Part shown: positions 1 through 7,729 of the stretch, in pieces | How positions within the stretch are numbered: the first letter of the stretch is position 1 | Layout: the number at the start of each line of letters is the position of its first letter | Notes under the pieces: generated by a model | Seen by the model: the letters and a program-made list of their open reading frames with translations, nothing else | What the model was told of the DNA's origin: nothing | Database searches by the model: none | From: Nocardia aurantiaca | GTDB taxonomy: Bacteria > Actinomycetota > Actinomycetes > Mycobacteriales > Mycobacteriaceae | Length of the DNA stretch: 64,000 bases | Assembly (NCBI RefSeq): GCF_009708175.1 | Contig: NZ_WMBB01000001.1 | Coordinates: 124,001-188,000, forward strand | Direction of reading: 5' to 3' | Translations under genes and position numbers: made by a program

Positions 1-563
1 TCCTCGGCGGACTGGCCACGCTGCTGCTGTTCCTGCTGCACGGCGCGGTGTTCATCGCCCTGAAGACCGGCAACGAGGTGCGCGACGACGCCCAGCGCAT
101 CATCCGGCTGCTCTTCGCGCCCACCGCCGTGGTGGTGGTGGCCTTCGGCCTGTGGACGCAGCTCGCCCACGGCAATGGCTGGACCTGGATTCCGCTGGTG
201 CTGGCCGTGGTCGGCCTGGTGGTGGCGGGCCTCGCCGCCACGCAGGGCCGCGACGGCTGGGCGTTCACCGGCACCGCGGTCACCATCGCGTCGGCCACGG
301 TGCTGCTGTTCGGGTCGCTGTTCCCGCATGTGCTGCCGTCCACCATCAATGACGCGTTCAGCCTCACCGTCGACGGCCGCAACGGCACCGTGGCGGCGTC
401 CTCGACCCACTACACGCTGGTGGTGATGAGCTGGGTGGCGGTGGCACTGGTCCCGGTGGTGCTGATCTACCAGGCGTGGACGTACTGGGTATTCAGCAAG
501 CGGCTCACCGTGGAGCAGATCCCGGCCCCGATCGGGCTCCCCATGGAATCCGCGCGGAGCTGA
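1..563 (+). CDS. cydB: Cytochrome bd ubiquinol oxidase subunit II, C-terminal part
   Basis: The reading frame is open from base 3, so the start lies upstream of the window; about 186 residues are visible. CydB is the integral membrane partner of CydA in cytochrome bd, which oxidises quinol and reduces oxygen with high affinity. The visible part has several hydrophobic segments separated by short loops and ends on a short polar tail. It is followed 63 bp later by cydD, the usual actinobacterial order cydA-cydB-cydD-cydC, and this context decides the call more than any single motif. Confidence 0.85.
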   Translation, partial: LGGLATLLLFLLHGAVFIALKTGNEVRDDAQRIIRLLFAPTAVVVVAFGLWTQLAHGNGWTWIPLVLAVVGLVVAGLAATQGRDGWAFTGTAVTIASATVLLFGSLFPHVLPSTINDAFSLTVDGRNGTVAASSTHYTLVVMSWVAVALVPVVLIYQAWTYWVFSKRLTVEQIPAPIGLPMESARS

Positions 564-626
564 ACGGAGCGGGCGCGCCGAGATGTCCACGGGCCCGGCG
601 TGCCCGTCTCACAGAGGAGATCGACC

Positions 627-2753
627 ATGGCACGACCGGTGGACCCGCGACTGTGGCGGCACGCCCGCTCCGCCCGCAGCTATCTCGGGCTGAGTGTGGG
701 GCTGTCGCTGGTCACCACCGGCTGCATCGTGATCGCGGCGTTGGCGCTGGCCAGGGTGCTCGCGGGCGTCATCACCGCACCGGAGCACCGCCGAATCGGC
801 TCCTGGACAGTGGAATTGGTGATCTTCGCGCTCGCGGTGCTGTGCCGGGTGGCCGCCACCTGGTGGCAGTCGCGGCTCGCGCATCGGGCAGGCGCGCAGG
901 TCGTCGCCGAACTCGAGACCGCCGCGCTGAACGCCGGAGCCCAGCTGCCGCCGCGTGCGTTGGAGAGCCGCCGAACCGAACTCGCGGTCGTGGTCGGCTC
1001 GGGGCTGAGCGGACTGCGCGCCTATCTCGCGGGCTATCTCCCCGCCCTGCTGCTGGCCGCGCTCGTCCCGCCCGTGGTCTTGGCCATGATCGCCGCCCAC
1101 GACTGGGTTTCCGGCCTGATCATCCTCGTCACCCTGCCGCTGATCCCGATCTTCATGATCCTCATCGGCCTGCTCACCCAGGGCAAATCCGCCGACACCC
1201 TGGCCGCCACCACGCGCCTGTCCGATCAGCTCCTCGACCTGTTCGCGGGCATGCCGACCCTGCGCGCCCTGGGCCGCGAGACGGGCCGCCCGGCCTCGGG
1301 CGCCGCCGGAGCGTGGGCCGTGAGCACGAACACGGCCGATGCCGAGGGCGACCATGGTGCGAGGCAGGACGACTCACCGCGCAGCATGGCCGGCCGAGTC
1401 CGTGAGCTCGGCGATGTGCTGCACCGCCGGACGATGTCGGCGCTGCGCCTGGCGTTCCTGTCCTCCATGGTCCTGGAGATGCTGGCCACCCTCTGCGTGG
1501 CCTTGGTCGCGGTCTCCATCGGCATGCGCCTGGTCTTCGGGCACATGGGGCTGTACGCGGGCCTGCTCGCCCTCATCCTCGCCCCCGAGGTCTACCTCCC
1601 GCTGCGCGCGGTCGGCGAACGGTTCCACGCCGCGCAGGACGGAATGGCCGCCGCCGACAAGGCCTTCGCGATCCTCGAGCCCGGGGCGGAGCAGGCCCCG
1701 ATCACCGAAGCCGGGTCGCCCGCGCCGCAGCGGACTCCCGCGACGCACCGAAACCTGCACGGCCACATCGACATCCGCGACCTCGCGGTGCGCTCTCGCG
1801 ACGGGAGCGCACCCGCAGGGCTGTCCGCCACCCTCCGTCCCAGCACGGTCACCGCCCTGACCGGTCCGAACGGCTGCGGCAAATCGACCGCGCTGCAGGC
1901 CATCCTGGGACTGCTCACCCCGGACGCCGGAAACGTGCTCGTCGACGGCGTCCCCGTCGCCGCGCTGGACCTCGACGACTGGTGGTCCCGCATCGCCTGG
2001 CTGCCCCAGCGCCCGGTTCTGATCCCCGGCACGCTCCGCGCCAATCTCGAACTCCTGGGCCCGCCGTCGGGTCCCGACCAGGTGGACGCCGCCTGCGTCG
2101 CAACCGGTTTCGACGCGGTCCTCGACACCCTCCCGGCCCGCTGGGACACCGTGGTCGGGACCGGCGGCCTCGGCCTGTCCCTGGGCCAGCGTCAGCGTCT
2201 GGCCCTCACCCGCACGCTGGCGGCCCCCCGCGACATCCTGCTCTTGGACGAGCCCACCGCCCACCTCGACGACACGTCCGAGGCGAAGGTTCTCGCGGCC
2301 CTGGCCGCCCGCGCCCACGCCGGAGCCACCGTCGTCGTGGTGGCCCACCGTCCGTCCGTCCTGGCCGTCGCCGACCATATCGTGGAGGTCCGGGCCACCA
2401 CGTCGGCGCGACCGTCGCACGCCCGGTTGGAAACCGGCCTCCGACCAGCCGGTTCGGCGGCCGGCGCCGGGCCCGGACGGCGGACCACCGGGAGCTCGGC
2501 TGCCGGGCACGGCGATAGGCCCGCACCCGGTACCGCCGACGTCTCCGCGGATATCGCTGCCGTCGCCCCGGATACGGGCGCATCGCCGTCCTCGCCGAAA
2601 TCCGCGACGGCCGAGCCGGTGCCCAACTCCGGTGCGAATCCGGTGGCCCGGCAGCCCCGCGGCAATGACACCGGCCCGGTCGGCAGCGGCGAGGCCGACG
2701 CCCCGGATACGGGGACCGGAGCCGTGGGCCCGAGGGAGGTATCAGCGCGATGA
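627..2753 (+). CDS. cydD: Thiol reductant ABC exporter subunit CydD
   Basis: Half of the heterodimeric CydDC ABC exporter that moves cysteine/glutathione-type thiols across the membrane and is needed to assemble cytochrome bd. The first ~320 residues form the six-helix exporter domain. The nucleotide-binding domain carries Walker A GPNGCGKST (about residue 413), signature LSLGQRQ (~516) and Walker B ILLLDEPT (~536). ATG at 627 is chosen because AGAGGAGA lies just upstream; an in-frame GTG at 600 has no such site. After the last ABC element the protein carries about 120 extra residues rich in Ala, Gly, Pro and Ser that the fold does not need. The stop overlaps the cydC start by 4 bp. Confidence 0.93.
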   Translation: MARPVDPRLWRHARSARSYLGLSVGLSLVTTGCIVIAALALARVLAGVITAPEHRRIGSWTVELVIFALAVLCRVAATWWQSRLAHRAGAQVVAELETAALNAGAQLPPRALESRRTELAVVVGSGLSGLRAYLAGYLPALLLAALVPPVVLAMIAAHDWVSGLIILVTLPLIPIFMILIGLLTQGKSADTLAATTRLSDQLLDLFAGMPTLRALGRETGRPASGAAGAWAVSTNTADAEGDHGARQDDSPRSMAGRVRELGDVLHRRTMSALRLAFLSSMVLEMLATLCVALVAVSIGMRLVFGHMGLYAGLLALILAPEVYLPLRAVGERFHAAQDGMAAADKAFAILEPGAEQAPITEAGSPAPQRTPATHRNLHGHIDIRDLAVRSRDGSAPAGLSATLRPSTVTALTGPNGCGKSTALQAILGLLTPDAGNVLVDGVPVAALDLDDWWSRIAWLPQRPVLIPGTLRANLELLGPPSGPDQVDAACVATGFDAVLDTLPARWDTVVGTGGLGLSLGQRQRLALTRTLAAPRDILLLDEPTAHLDDTSEAKVLAALAARAHAGATVVVVAHRPSVLAVADHIVEVRATTSARPSHARLETGLRPAGSAAGAGPGRRTTGSSAAGHGDRPAPGTADVSADIAAVAPDTGASPSSPKSATAEPVPNSGANPVARQPRGNDTGPVGSGEADAPDTGTGAVGPREVSAR

Positions 2754-4432
2754 AGGCGGTAGTGGCCGATTTTCGGCGGATTCGGGAACTGCTCGAACTG
2801 TCGCGGGCGCGGATGGCCCTCTCGGTGGGGTGGGGAGTGCTGGCGCTCGGAAGCGGGCTCGGACTCGCCGCACTGGCGGCGTGGCTGATCGCCCGAGCGT
2901 GGCAGATGCCGCCGGTGCTGGATTTGAGCATCGCGGTGGTCACTGTTCGCGCGCTGGGTATTTCGCGCGGGCTGTGCCGGTATCTGGAACGGCTGGCCAC
3001 GCACGATGTGGCGCTGCGGGCCATGAGCACGGCGCGGACCACGACGTATCGGACATTGGCCGGTGCGAATATCTGGCGGCCGCGCCGGACCGGGGCGGCG
3101 AACGGCGACGGCGCCGCTGCCGGATTGCCGAGCGCGGAAGCCGAAGGCCGGCAGGGAGATCCGACGCAACTGCGGCGCGGCGAACTGCTCGGGCGGGTCA
3201 TGAGCGATATCGACGATCTCGGGGCCGTGGTGGTGCGCGCCTTCGTGCCGATCGCGGTCGCGCTGATCCTGTCGCTGCTCGCGGTGGGGCTACTGGCGAG
3301 CATCTCGATGCCCGCGGCGGTCATCCTCGCGGTGGCGCTGGCGGTTTCGGGGATTCTCGCGCCGTGGTTGTCGGCGCGGGCGGCCCGGGAGGCGGAACTG
3401 GCGGTGCGGGCGGACCGCACCGAGTTCACCGCCGAGGCACTCACGGTGCTGGATCATGCGCCCGAATTGCGGGTCGCGGGAAGGCTTTCCGAGGCGGTCG
3501 GCGCGGCCGCCGCGGCGGGGCAGCGTGCGGTGGCGGCCGAGGATCGGGCGGCCGCGCGCGGCGCGTGGGCGGCGGCGGTGCTGCCGCTGTCCATCGGGGC
3601 CAGCGTGCTGGGGGCGCTTCTGATCGGGATCGTGCTGTACGGCAGCGGTTCTCCGGTTCCAACCGCGGGCTTCCAGACCGTCGCGCCGGGCGGCATCACG
3701 CCGATGGCGTTCACCGTGCTGGTGCTGGTGCCGCTGTCGGCCTTCGAAGCCGTCGCCGTGCTCCCGGCGGCCGCGCAGGCGCTCACCACCGGTCGCGCGG
3801 CGTTGCACCGCCTGGATCGGCTCGAGCACGACGAATCCGCGACTCCCGCATCGGAATTTCCCGAGCTGCCGCCGGGCCGCCGCATCGCCGTGGTCGGACC
3901 CAGCGGCGCGGGGAAGACCACGTTGCTGATGGCTTGGGCGGGTTTGTTCGACGCGCCTCGCCCGGGCGTCACCTTCTTCGCCGAGGACGCGCACCTGTTC
4001 GGCACCAGCGTCCTGGAGAACCTCCGCGTGGCTCGCGGCGACATCACCGCGGGCGAGGCCGAATCCGCCCTGCGCGCAGTCGGAGCCGGCGACTGGCTGG
4101 ACTCCCTGCCCGACGGCGTCGACACGGATCTGGTGGGTGGCGCGGCCGCGGTCTCGGGCGGTCAGCGCCGCCGCATCCTGCTGGCCCGCGCCCTGCTCGC
4201 GCCGGCCCGGGTCCTACTGCTCGACGAGCCCACCGAGCACCTCGAGGCCGCGGCCGGAGCCGAGCTGCTGCACCGCCTGCTGGACGAATCCAGCGGCTTG
4301 GTCGAGCGCGATCGCACCGTGGTGGTCGTCACACATCAGCTGCCGCCGGACACCAAGGCGGACACCATCGTTCGCGTCGAGCCGGGCGGGACCGTCTCGA
4401 TCGAGCGGTCTATTCCCACGGTGACCACCTGA
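2750..4432 (+). CDS. cydC: Thiol reductant ABC exporter subunit CydC
   Basis: Second half of the CydDC exporter. An N-terminal transmembrane exporter domain is followed by an ATPase domain with Walker A GPSGAGKTT (about residue 383), signature VSGGQRRR (~468) and Walker B VLLLDEPTEHLE (~487). It starts inside the last codons of cydD (ATGA overlap), so the two subunits are translationally coupled. 560 residues is a normal length. The gene closes the cyd operon: only a short ORF and hairpins follow on this strand. Confidence 0.93.
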   Translation: MKAVVADFRRIRELLELSRARMALSVGWGVLALGSGLGLAALAAWLIARAWQMPPVLDLSIAVVTVRALGISRGLCRYLERLATHDVALRAMSTARTTTYRTLAGANIWRPRRTGAANGDGAAAGLPSAEAEGRQGDPTQLRRGELLGRVMSDIDDLGAVVVRAFVPIAVALILSLLAVGLLASISMPAAVILAVALAVSGILAPWLSARAAREAELAVRADRTEFTAEALTVLDHAPELRVAGRLSEAVGAAAAAGQRAVAAEDRAAARGAWAAAVLPLSIGASVLGALLIGIVLYGSGSPVPTAGFQTVAPGGITPMAFTVLVLVPLSAFEAVAVLPAAAQALTTGRAALHRLDRLEHDESATPASEFPELPPGRRIAVVGPSGAGKTTLLMAWAGLFDAPRPGVTFFAEDAHLFGTSVLENLRVARGDITAGEAESALRAVGAGDWLDSLPDGVDTDLVGGAAAVSGGQRRRILLARALLAPARVLLLDEPTEHLEAAAGAELLHRLLDESSGLVERDRTVVVVTHQLPPDTKADTIVRVEPGGTVSIERSIPTVTT

Positions 4433-4461
4433 CCTGCGATTTCGCGATCCGAGAAAATGCA

Positions 4462-4490
4462 TTGCCGCCTTTGCCTGATACGACTACTTT
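4462..4490 (+). promoter_or_regulatory. Sigma-70-type promoter for the short ORF/RNA downstream of cydC
   Basis: TTGCCG at 4462-4467 and TACTTT at 4485-4490 are separated by exactly 17 bp. A start near 4497 would leave about 25 nt before the 11-codon ORF, containing its ribosome site. Inferred from sequence pattern only. Confidence 0.45.
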
Positions 4491-4521
4491 CGTCGGTACA
4501 CAGGAAGGAGGTGGTTCGAGA

Positions 4522-4557
4522 ATGATTTCAAGGACACGTGAGGTGGCTGCCAGCTAG
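4522..4557 (+). CDS. 11-residue short ORF with a near-perfect ribosome site
   Basis: ATG at 4522 and TAG at 4555 encode MISRTREVAAS. The start is preceded by AGGAAGGAGGTGG (4502-4514), one of the strongest Shine-Dalgarno matches in the window, at a normal distance. The peptide has no recognisable domain. The combination of own promoter, strong initiation, very short coding length and downstream hairpins resembles a regulatory leader ORF or a dual-function small RNA, but no gene follows on this strand that it could control in cis. Function unknown. Confidence 0.45.
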   Translation: MISRTREVAAS

Positions 4558-4570
4558 GCGCTACCGCTGC

Positions 4571-4692
4571 AATCGGATTCCCGATCGCGCGAGCCCTCGC
4601 GAATCCAAGGCAGTCACCCGGCCCCCGAGTCACGGTCTTGTCCGACCGGACCTGCGTGAGAGTTGCATCTCCGCGGGTACGACTCGGGGGCC
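4571..4692 (+). ncRNA. Candidate structured RNA after the 11-codon ORF
   Basis: Three inverted repeats follow the short ORF. ATCGG/CCGAT (4572-4585) has a four-base loop. CGCGAG/CTCGCG (4588-4601) is compact. A 12-bp perfect pair, GGCCCCCGAGTC (4620-4631) with GACTCGGGGGCC (4681-4692), encloses about 49 nt. The DNA lies between the cydC stop and a convergent gene, so the structure is not explained by coding. I could not match it to a named RNA family. Confidence 0.35.
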
Positions 4693-4787
4693 GTACCCTT
4701 CTGCTCCGCCTCTCCGCGACTTCAGCGGGCAGCTGTGAGCCGTCCACGTTGGCATTACGTGCCTGCGACGGATGCCCGAACAGTTGT

Positions 4788-4809
4788 GGGGTACCCCTGG
4801 AGGTACCCC
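4788..4809. terminator. Hairpin between the cyd region and nitrobindin
   Basis: GGGGTACC (4788-4795) and GGTACCCC (4802-4809) form an 8-bp stem with a 6-nt loop, 41 bp beyond the nitrobindin stop. There is no T-run; it may act as a bidirectional terminator or 3'-end stabiliser. Confidence 0.4.
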
Positions 4810-4849
4810 CATCGCTACGAAATCAGTTGTCGCGTTTCGGACCGACCAG

Positions 4850-5539
4850 TTACCCGATGTAGCGCTGCAGGCGGGCCGAGAGGCGCGGTTCGAGTGCGCC
4901 GTCGGCGGCGATGCGCTCCTCGACGTAGCCCAGATCGCCGCCCTCGACAATGCCGTAGAGCCGCTTGGCGCCGCCCACGACGATGCCGGACTGGCTGCGG
5001 ATCACCACGTCGGTGGCCAGCTCCCAGGAGGACTGGGTGAGCGCCTGGCCGTAGAACAGCTCGACAATGCCGGTCGAGTGGGTGAGCAGCAACTCCAGCA
5101 CCTCGTCGTCACCGTCGATGCCGACCCGCCAGAAACCGCTCTCGCGCAGATCCGGGCACGCGTACTCGCCCCGGGCGTCCAGCTTCCAGGAGCGCGACTC
5201 CCAGGTCAGGTAGTCGCCGCCATCGTGGGAGACGACGATCTGCTGACCGAAGCGGTAGTCACCGGTGTCGGGATCGTTGCCCTCGCCCTCACCGCGCCAC
5301 ACGCCGACCAGCGGCAGCAGCGCGAGCATGGAGGGACTCAGGTCCGGGCCCAGCCGCAGGTTGGCGGTATCGACGGGCAACGGCAGACCCGGCAGGGTCG
5401 GAACGTTCAGCGCCCCGGTCGACTTGGCGCGCTCGGCCGCCTCCGCGACCGCCTGATCGCCACTGCGTCGCGGGGCGGCGGTTTCGGAGGAGCCGTTGGC
5501 CAGGCCGTTTTCGATGTTCTCGTGGGCCGGATCTGTCAC
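4850..5539 (-). CDS. Nitrobindin-like heme-binding beta-barrel protein (FABP-like)
   Basis: A 229-residue protein with the family hallmark GVWRGEGEG about 90 residues in, followed by the beta-rich region typical of bacterial nitrobindins (DUF1794/THAP4-like). These are cytoplasmic ten-stranded barrels that bind ferric heme and have been linked to NO or peroxynitrite chemistry. The GTG at 5539 is chosen because it overlaps (GTGA) the stop of a 31-codon membrane ORF; an upstream ATG at 5581 would lie inside that ORF. Neighbouring sulfur genes match the M. tuberculosis Rv0813c-Rv0815c order (from memory). Confidence 0.82.
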   Translation of the reverse strand: MTDPAHENIENGLANGSSETAAPRRSGDQAVAEAAERAKSTGALNVPTLPGLPLPVDTANLRLGPDLSPSMLALLPLVGVWRGEGEGNDPDTGDYRFGQQIVVSHDGGDYLTWESRSWKLDARGEYACPDLRESGFWRVGIDGDDEVLELLLTHSTGIVELFYGQALTQSSWELATDVVIRSQSGIVVGGAKRLYGIVEGGDLGYVEERIAADGALEPRLSARLQRYIG

Positions 5540-5631
5540 GACTCGGTGAACAGCCGGTAGAGGACGTACAGACCGAACCACGCGATCAGCACGGAGACGA
5601 GAACCAGCAGAATCTCGAAGGTAAGCACCAC
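5536..5631 (-). CDS. 31-residue single-span membrane peptide coupled to nitrobindin
   Basis: Starts at one of two tandem GTG codons (5631 or 5628) and ends at TGA 5536-5538, overlapping the nitrobindin GTG by two bases of each codon. After the first five residues a run [18 protein letters not shown] can span the membrane, followed by a short tail ending RLFTES. There is no ribosome site; instead TAGACT ends 7 bp before the first GTG, the arrangement of a leaderless mRNA. It may simply deliver ribosomes to nitrobindin or be a functional membrane peptide. No family recognised. Confidence 0.55.
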   Translation of the reverse strand: MVLTFEILLVLVSVLIAWFGLYVLYRLFTES

Positions 5632-5638
5632 GCCTGGG

Positions 5639-5644
5639 AGTCTA
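5639..5644 (-). promoter_or_regulatory. -10 element for the leaderless membrane ORF
   Basis: On the minus strand this reads TAGACT, followed by 7 bp and then GTGGTG. The predicted transcription start coincides with the first GTG at 5631. Confidence 0.5.
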
Positions 5645-5701
5645 ATCGCACCGGCGGGAGCACGTGAAAACGGCCCCGGGAAAATCTCCGGCAGCTACGA
5701 G

Positions 5702-5734
5702 AACGGCCCCGGGATCACGAATCCCGGGGCCGTT
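5702..5734. terminator. Terminator hairpin downstream of sseC
   Basis: AACGGCCCCGGGAT (5702-5715) pairs perfectly over 14 bp with 5721-5734 around a CACGA loop. It sits 14 bp past the sseC stop and probably ends the sulfur operon. Confidence 0.7.
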
Positions 5735-5747
5735 CTTGGCATTTCGC

Positions 5748-6053
5748 TTACTTGGCGACGGTGACGTCCACGTTGTGGATGCCGTTGCCCTCCGGCGACA
5801 CCGCGGCGGCGCCGTTGCCGGACGCCGACAGCGCGCGGATGGTCCACGAGCCCGGCGCCGCGAAGAAGCGGAAGTCACCGGTGCCCGAGGCCACGACCTC
5901 GGCGGTGAAGTCGCCGTTGCCGTCCAGCAGGCGGACGAACGCGCCACCGACGGTCTGGCCGTCAGCGGTCAGGACACGGCCGGTGATGACCGTCTCCTTC
6001 TCGACATCGACATTGGCGGGCAGGGCCTGGCCCTGGGTAGGTGCTGCACACAT
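5748..6053 (-). CDS. sseC: DUF1416 protein, SseC-like
   Basis: A 101-residue protein of the DUF1416 family, which in mycolic-acid bacteria is found immediately after a thiosulfate sulfurtransferase and is named SseC. The sequence reads as a single carboxypeptidase-regulatory-like beta-sandwich (ETVITGRVL, GGAFVRLLDGNGDF, GSWTIRALS). Its biochemical role is not established; a part in sulfur handling is inferred from its fixed neighbour. The start codon is 6 bp after the cysA2 stop, and its ribosome site (GGGAG) lies in the last codons of cysA2. Confidence 0.85.
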   Translation of the reverse strand: MCAAPTQGQALPANVDVEKETVITGRVLTADGQTVGGAFVRLLDGNGDFTAEVVASGTGDFRFFAAPGSWTIRALSASGNGAAAVSPEGNGIHNVDVTVAK

Positions 6054-6059
6054 AGGTAA

Positions 6060-6893
6060 TTACGCTCCCAACTCGATCGGTGCACCGACGAGGGAGCCGT
6101 ATTCGGTCCAGCTCCCGTCGTAGTTCTTGACGTTCTGGTGGCCCAGCAGCTCCTGCAGCACGAACCAGGTGTGCGAGGAACGCTCACCGATGCGGCAGTA
6201 GGCGATGGTCTGCTTCTCACCGTCGAGACCGGCCTGCGTGTAGATCTCCGCCAGCTCGGCGTCGCTCTTGAAGGTGCCGTCCTCGTTCGCGGCCTTCGAC
6301 CACGGAACGTTGATCGCTCCGGGGATGTGGCCCGGACGCTGCGACTGCTCCTGCGGCAGGTGCGCCGGAGCCAGGATCTTGCCGGAGAACTCGTCGGGGG
6401 AGCGCACGTCGACCAGGTTCTTGGTGCCGATGGCATCGATGACCTCGTCGCGGAAGGCGCGGATGGACAGGTCCTGCGCGGAGGCCTTGTACTCGGTGGC
6501 CGCGCGGTCCTTGACCTCCTTGGTCAGCTCACGGCCGTCCAGCTCCCACTTCTTGCGGCCACCGTCGAGCAGCTTGACGTCCTGGTGGCCGTACAGCTTG
6601 AAGTACCAGTAGGCGTAGGCCGCGAACCAGTTGTTGTTGCCGCCGTACAGCACCACGGTGTCATCGTTGGAGATGCCGCGCTCGGACAGGAGAGCCGAGA
6701 ACTGCTCCTGGTTGACGAAGTCGCGACGGACCTGGTCCTGCAGGTCCTTCTTCCAGTCGAGACGCACGGCGCCCTCGATGTGTCCCAGGTCGTAGGCCGA
6801 GGTGTCCTCGTCGACCTCGACGAGGACGACGCCCGGGGTGTTCAGGTTCTCTTCGACCCAGTCTGCGGAGACCAGGACATCGGAGCGGGCCAT
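6060..6893 (-). CDS. cysA2: Thiosulfate/3-mercaptopyruvate sulfurtransferase (rhodanese)
   Basis: A 277-residue protein of two rhodanese folds. The active-site loop CRIGERSSHTW lies in the C-terminal domain, with the Cys that carries the persulfide. It transfers sulfane sulfur from thiosulfate or mercaptopyruvate to a thiol acceptor or cyanide in the cytoplasm. AAAGGA lies ahead of the ATG at 6893. It is the middle gene of an operon DUF4395-cysA2-sseC under an apparent cysteine-sensing leader, so expression probably rises when charged tRNA-Cys is scarce. The symbol follows the M. tuberculosis homologue. Confidence 0.9.
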   Translation of the reverse strand: MARSDVLVSADWVEENLNTPGVVLVEVDEDTSAYDLGHIEGAVRLDWKKDLQDQVRRDFVNQEQFSALLSERGISNDDTVVLYGGNNNWFAAYAYWYFKLYGHQDVKLLDGGRKKWELDGRELTKEVKDRAATEYKASAQDLSIRAFRDEVIDAIGTKNLVDVRSPDEFSGKILAPAHLPQEQSQRPGHIPGAINVPWSKAANEDGTFKSDAELAEIYTQAGLDGEKQTIAYCRIGERSSHTWFVLQELLGHQNVKNYDGSWTEYGSLVGAPIELGA

Positions 6894-6963
6894 GTTGTTC
6901 CTTTCGATGCGGCGCCGGTTAGGCGTTGCGTTCGTGCGGTTGAGGGATGGGTGATGGTCAGGG

Positions 6964-7473
6964 TTATGCGGAGGTCTTCACCGAGTCGGCAGAGGACGGC
7001 GCGGCGCTGCCCGACGGCGTGCGGAACCGCGCGACCAGCGGATAGATCTTGCAGCCCAGGCAGATTCCGAAGGCCGCGTTGAGGAAGGCCGCGAACAACG
7101 CGAAGCCGGTGAAGACCGCGCCCAGCACGGTGCTGCCGGCTACGAAGCCCAGCACGCCCAGCACGGCGAAGGCCAGGCCCACCAGCTGCGCGAACCGCAG
7201 CGGCGCAACGGGTTCCAGCTCGGTCGGCGCGCCGACACGCGGCGCGACCGCCACCGCGTAGAGGCGACCGTAGGGGCTGCGGCGCGGACCGAGGGTCGCG
7301 CCCAGGCCGAACACGACGGCCTGCAACGCCAACAGCACGGTGGCGACGGGAACGGAGACGGCGGCGAGGATGAGGACCAGGACGAGCACCGCGGTGGTGA
7401 TCCAGGCGGCGAAGCGAGGGCCGCGAACATCGACCTGCCCGGCGGGCGGTGTGCTCGGATGAGAGTTCGACAT
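6964..7473 (-). CDS. DUF4395 family membrane protein
   Basis: A 169-residue protein with two hydrophobic hairpins: AAWITTAVLVLVLILAAVS plus a second helix near residue 50, and a further pair after residue 95. Before the C-terminus it carries FGICLGCKIYPL, a CxxC pair typical of DUF4395 proteins. The family often sits beside rhodaneses and thioredoxins, so a thiol or sulfane-sulfur role at the membrane is likely but unproven. ATG 7473 has a clear AGGAG upstream. It is the first structural gene after the cysteine-rich leader peptide and hairpin. Confidence 0.8.
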   Translation of the reverse strand: MSNSHPSTPPAGQVDVRGPRFAAWITTAVLVLVLILAAVSVPVATVLLALQAVVFGLGATLGPRRSPYGRLYAVAVAPRVGAPTELEPVAPLRFAQLVGLAFAVLGVLGFVAGSTVLGAVFTGFALFAAFLNAAFGICLGCKIYPLVARFRTPSGSAAPSSADSVKTSA

Positions 7474-7550
7474 GGGAGTACTCCTGCGCTGAAGGTGTAT
7501 TGGCCAGATCGCTGGAGGATCGACATGATCTCTCGACAGCGGGGACACAT

Positions 7551-7586
7551 CCGGTCGGCGACAGGGGAATACGAAAGGCCGACCGG
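7551..7586 (-). promoter_or_regulatory. Attenuator-like hairpin directly after the Cys leader ORF
   Basis: On the minus strand CCGGTCGGC begins right after the leader stop codon and pairs perfectly with GCCGACCGG 18 nt later (7578-7586 with 7551-7559). A ribosome finishing the leader would cover the first arm. There is no T-run, so Rho-dependent or translational attenuation is more likely than intrinsic termination. Confidence 0.6.
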
Positions 7587-7652
7587 CTAACGGCACAGGC
7601 AGCAACAACCACCGAGCCGGCACAGGTCTACCGTGCGGCGTCGGGTGAGCAT
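7587..7652 (-). CDS. Cysteine-rich leader peptide (putative Cys-responsive attenuator)
   Basis: A 21-codon ORF: MLTRRRTVDL, then C, RLGG, CCC, L, C, R, stop. Five of the last eleven residues are Cys, three of them consecutive. Known precedent: poly-cysteine upstream ORFs in mycobacteria act as cysteine-responsive attenuators of sulfur genes including the cysA2 locus. Here it lies 113 bp before DUF4395-cysA2-sseC and is followed at once by a perfect inverted repeat. TAAACT lies 28 bp upstream. Low Cys-tRNA would stall ribosomes on the Cys run and change access to downstream RNA. Strong by composition, position and context. Confidence 0.82.
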   Translation of the reverse strand: MLTRRRTVDLCRLGGCCCLCR

Positions 7653-7680
7653 CAGCTCGCGGTTGGATTGCACGAGGGGG

Positions 7681-7686
7681 AGTTTA
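7681..7686 (-). promoter_or_regulatory. -10 element of the sulfur operon leader
   Basis: Reads TAAACT on the minus strand, in the 77-bp gap between the thioredoxin stop and the leader ORF. The predicted start near 7674 gives a leader of about 20 nt. Confidence 0.45.
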
Positions 7687-7729
7687 CCCAATTTTCGGGG
7701 GAAATTGGACCCGGGGTCCGTAATGCTGA

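Noticed and set aside
4788..4809. 6C-type small RNA from the GGGGTACC/GGTACCCC repeat
   Set aside because: Only one hairpin and no six-cytosine loops; a plain 3'-end hairpin of the nitrobindin gene explains it.
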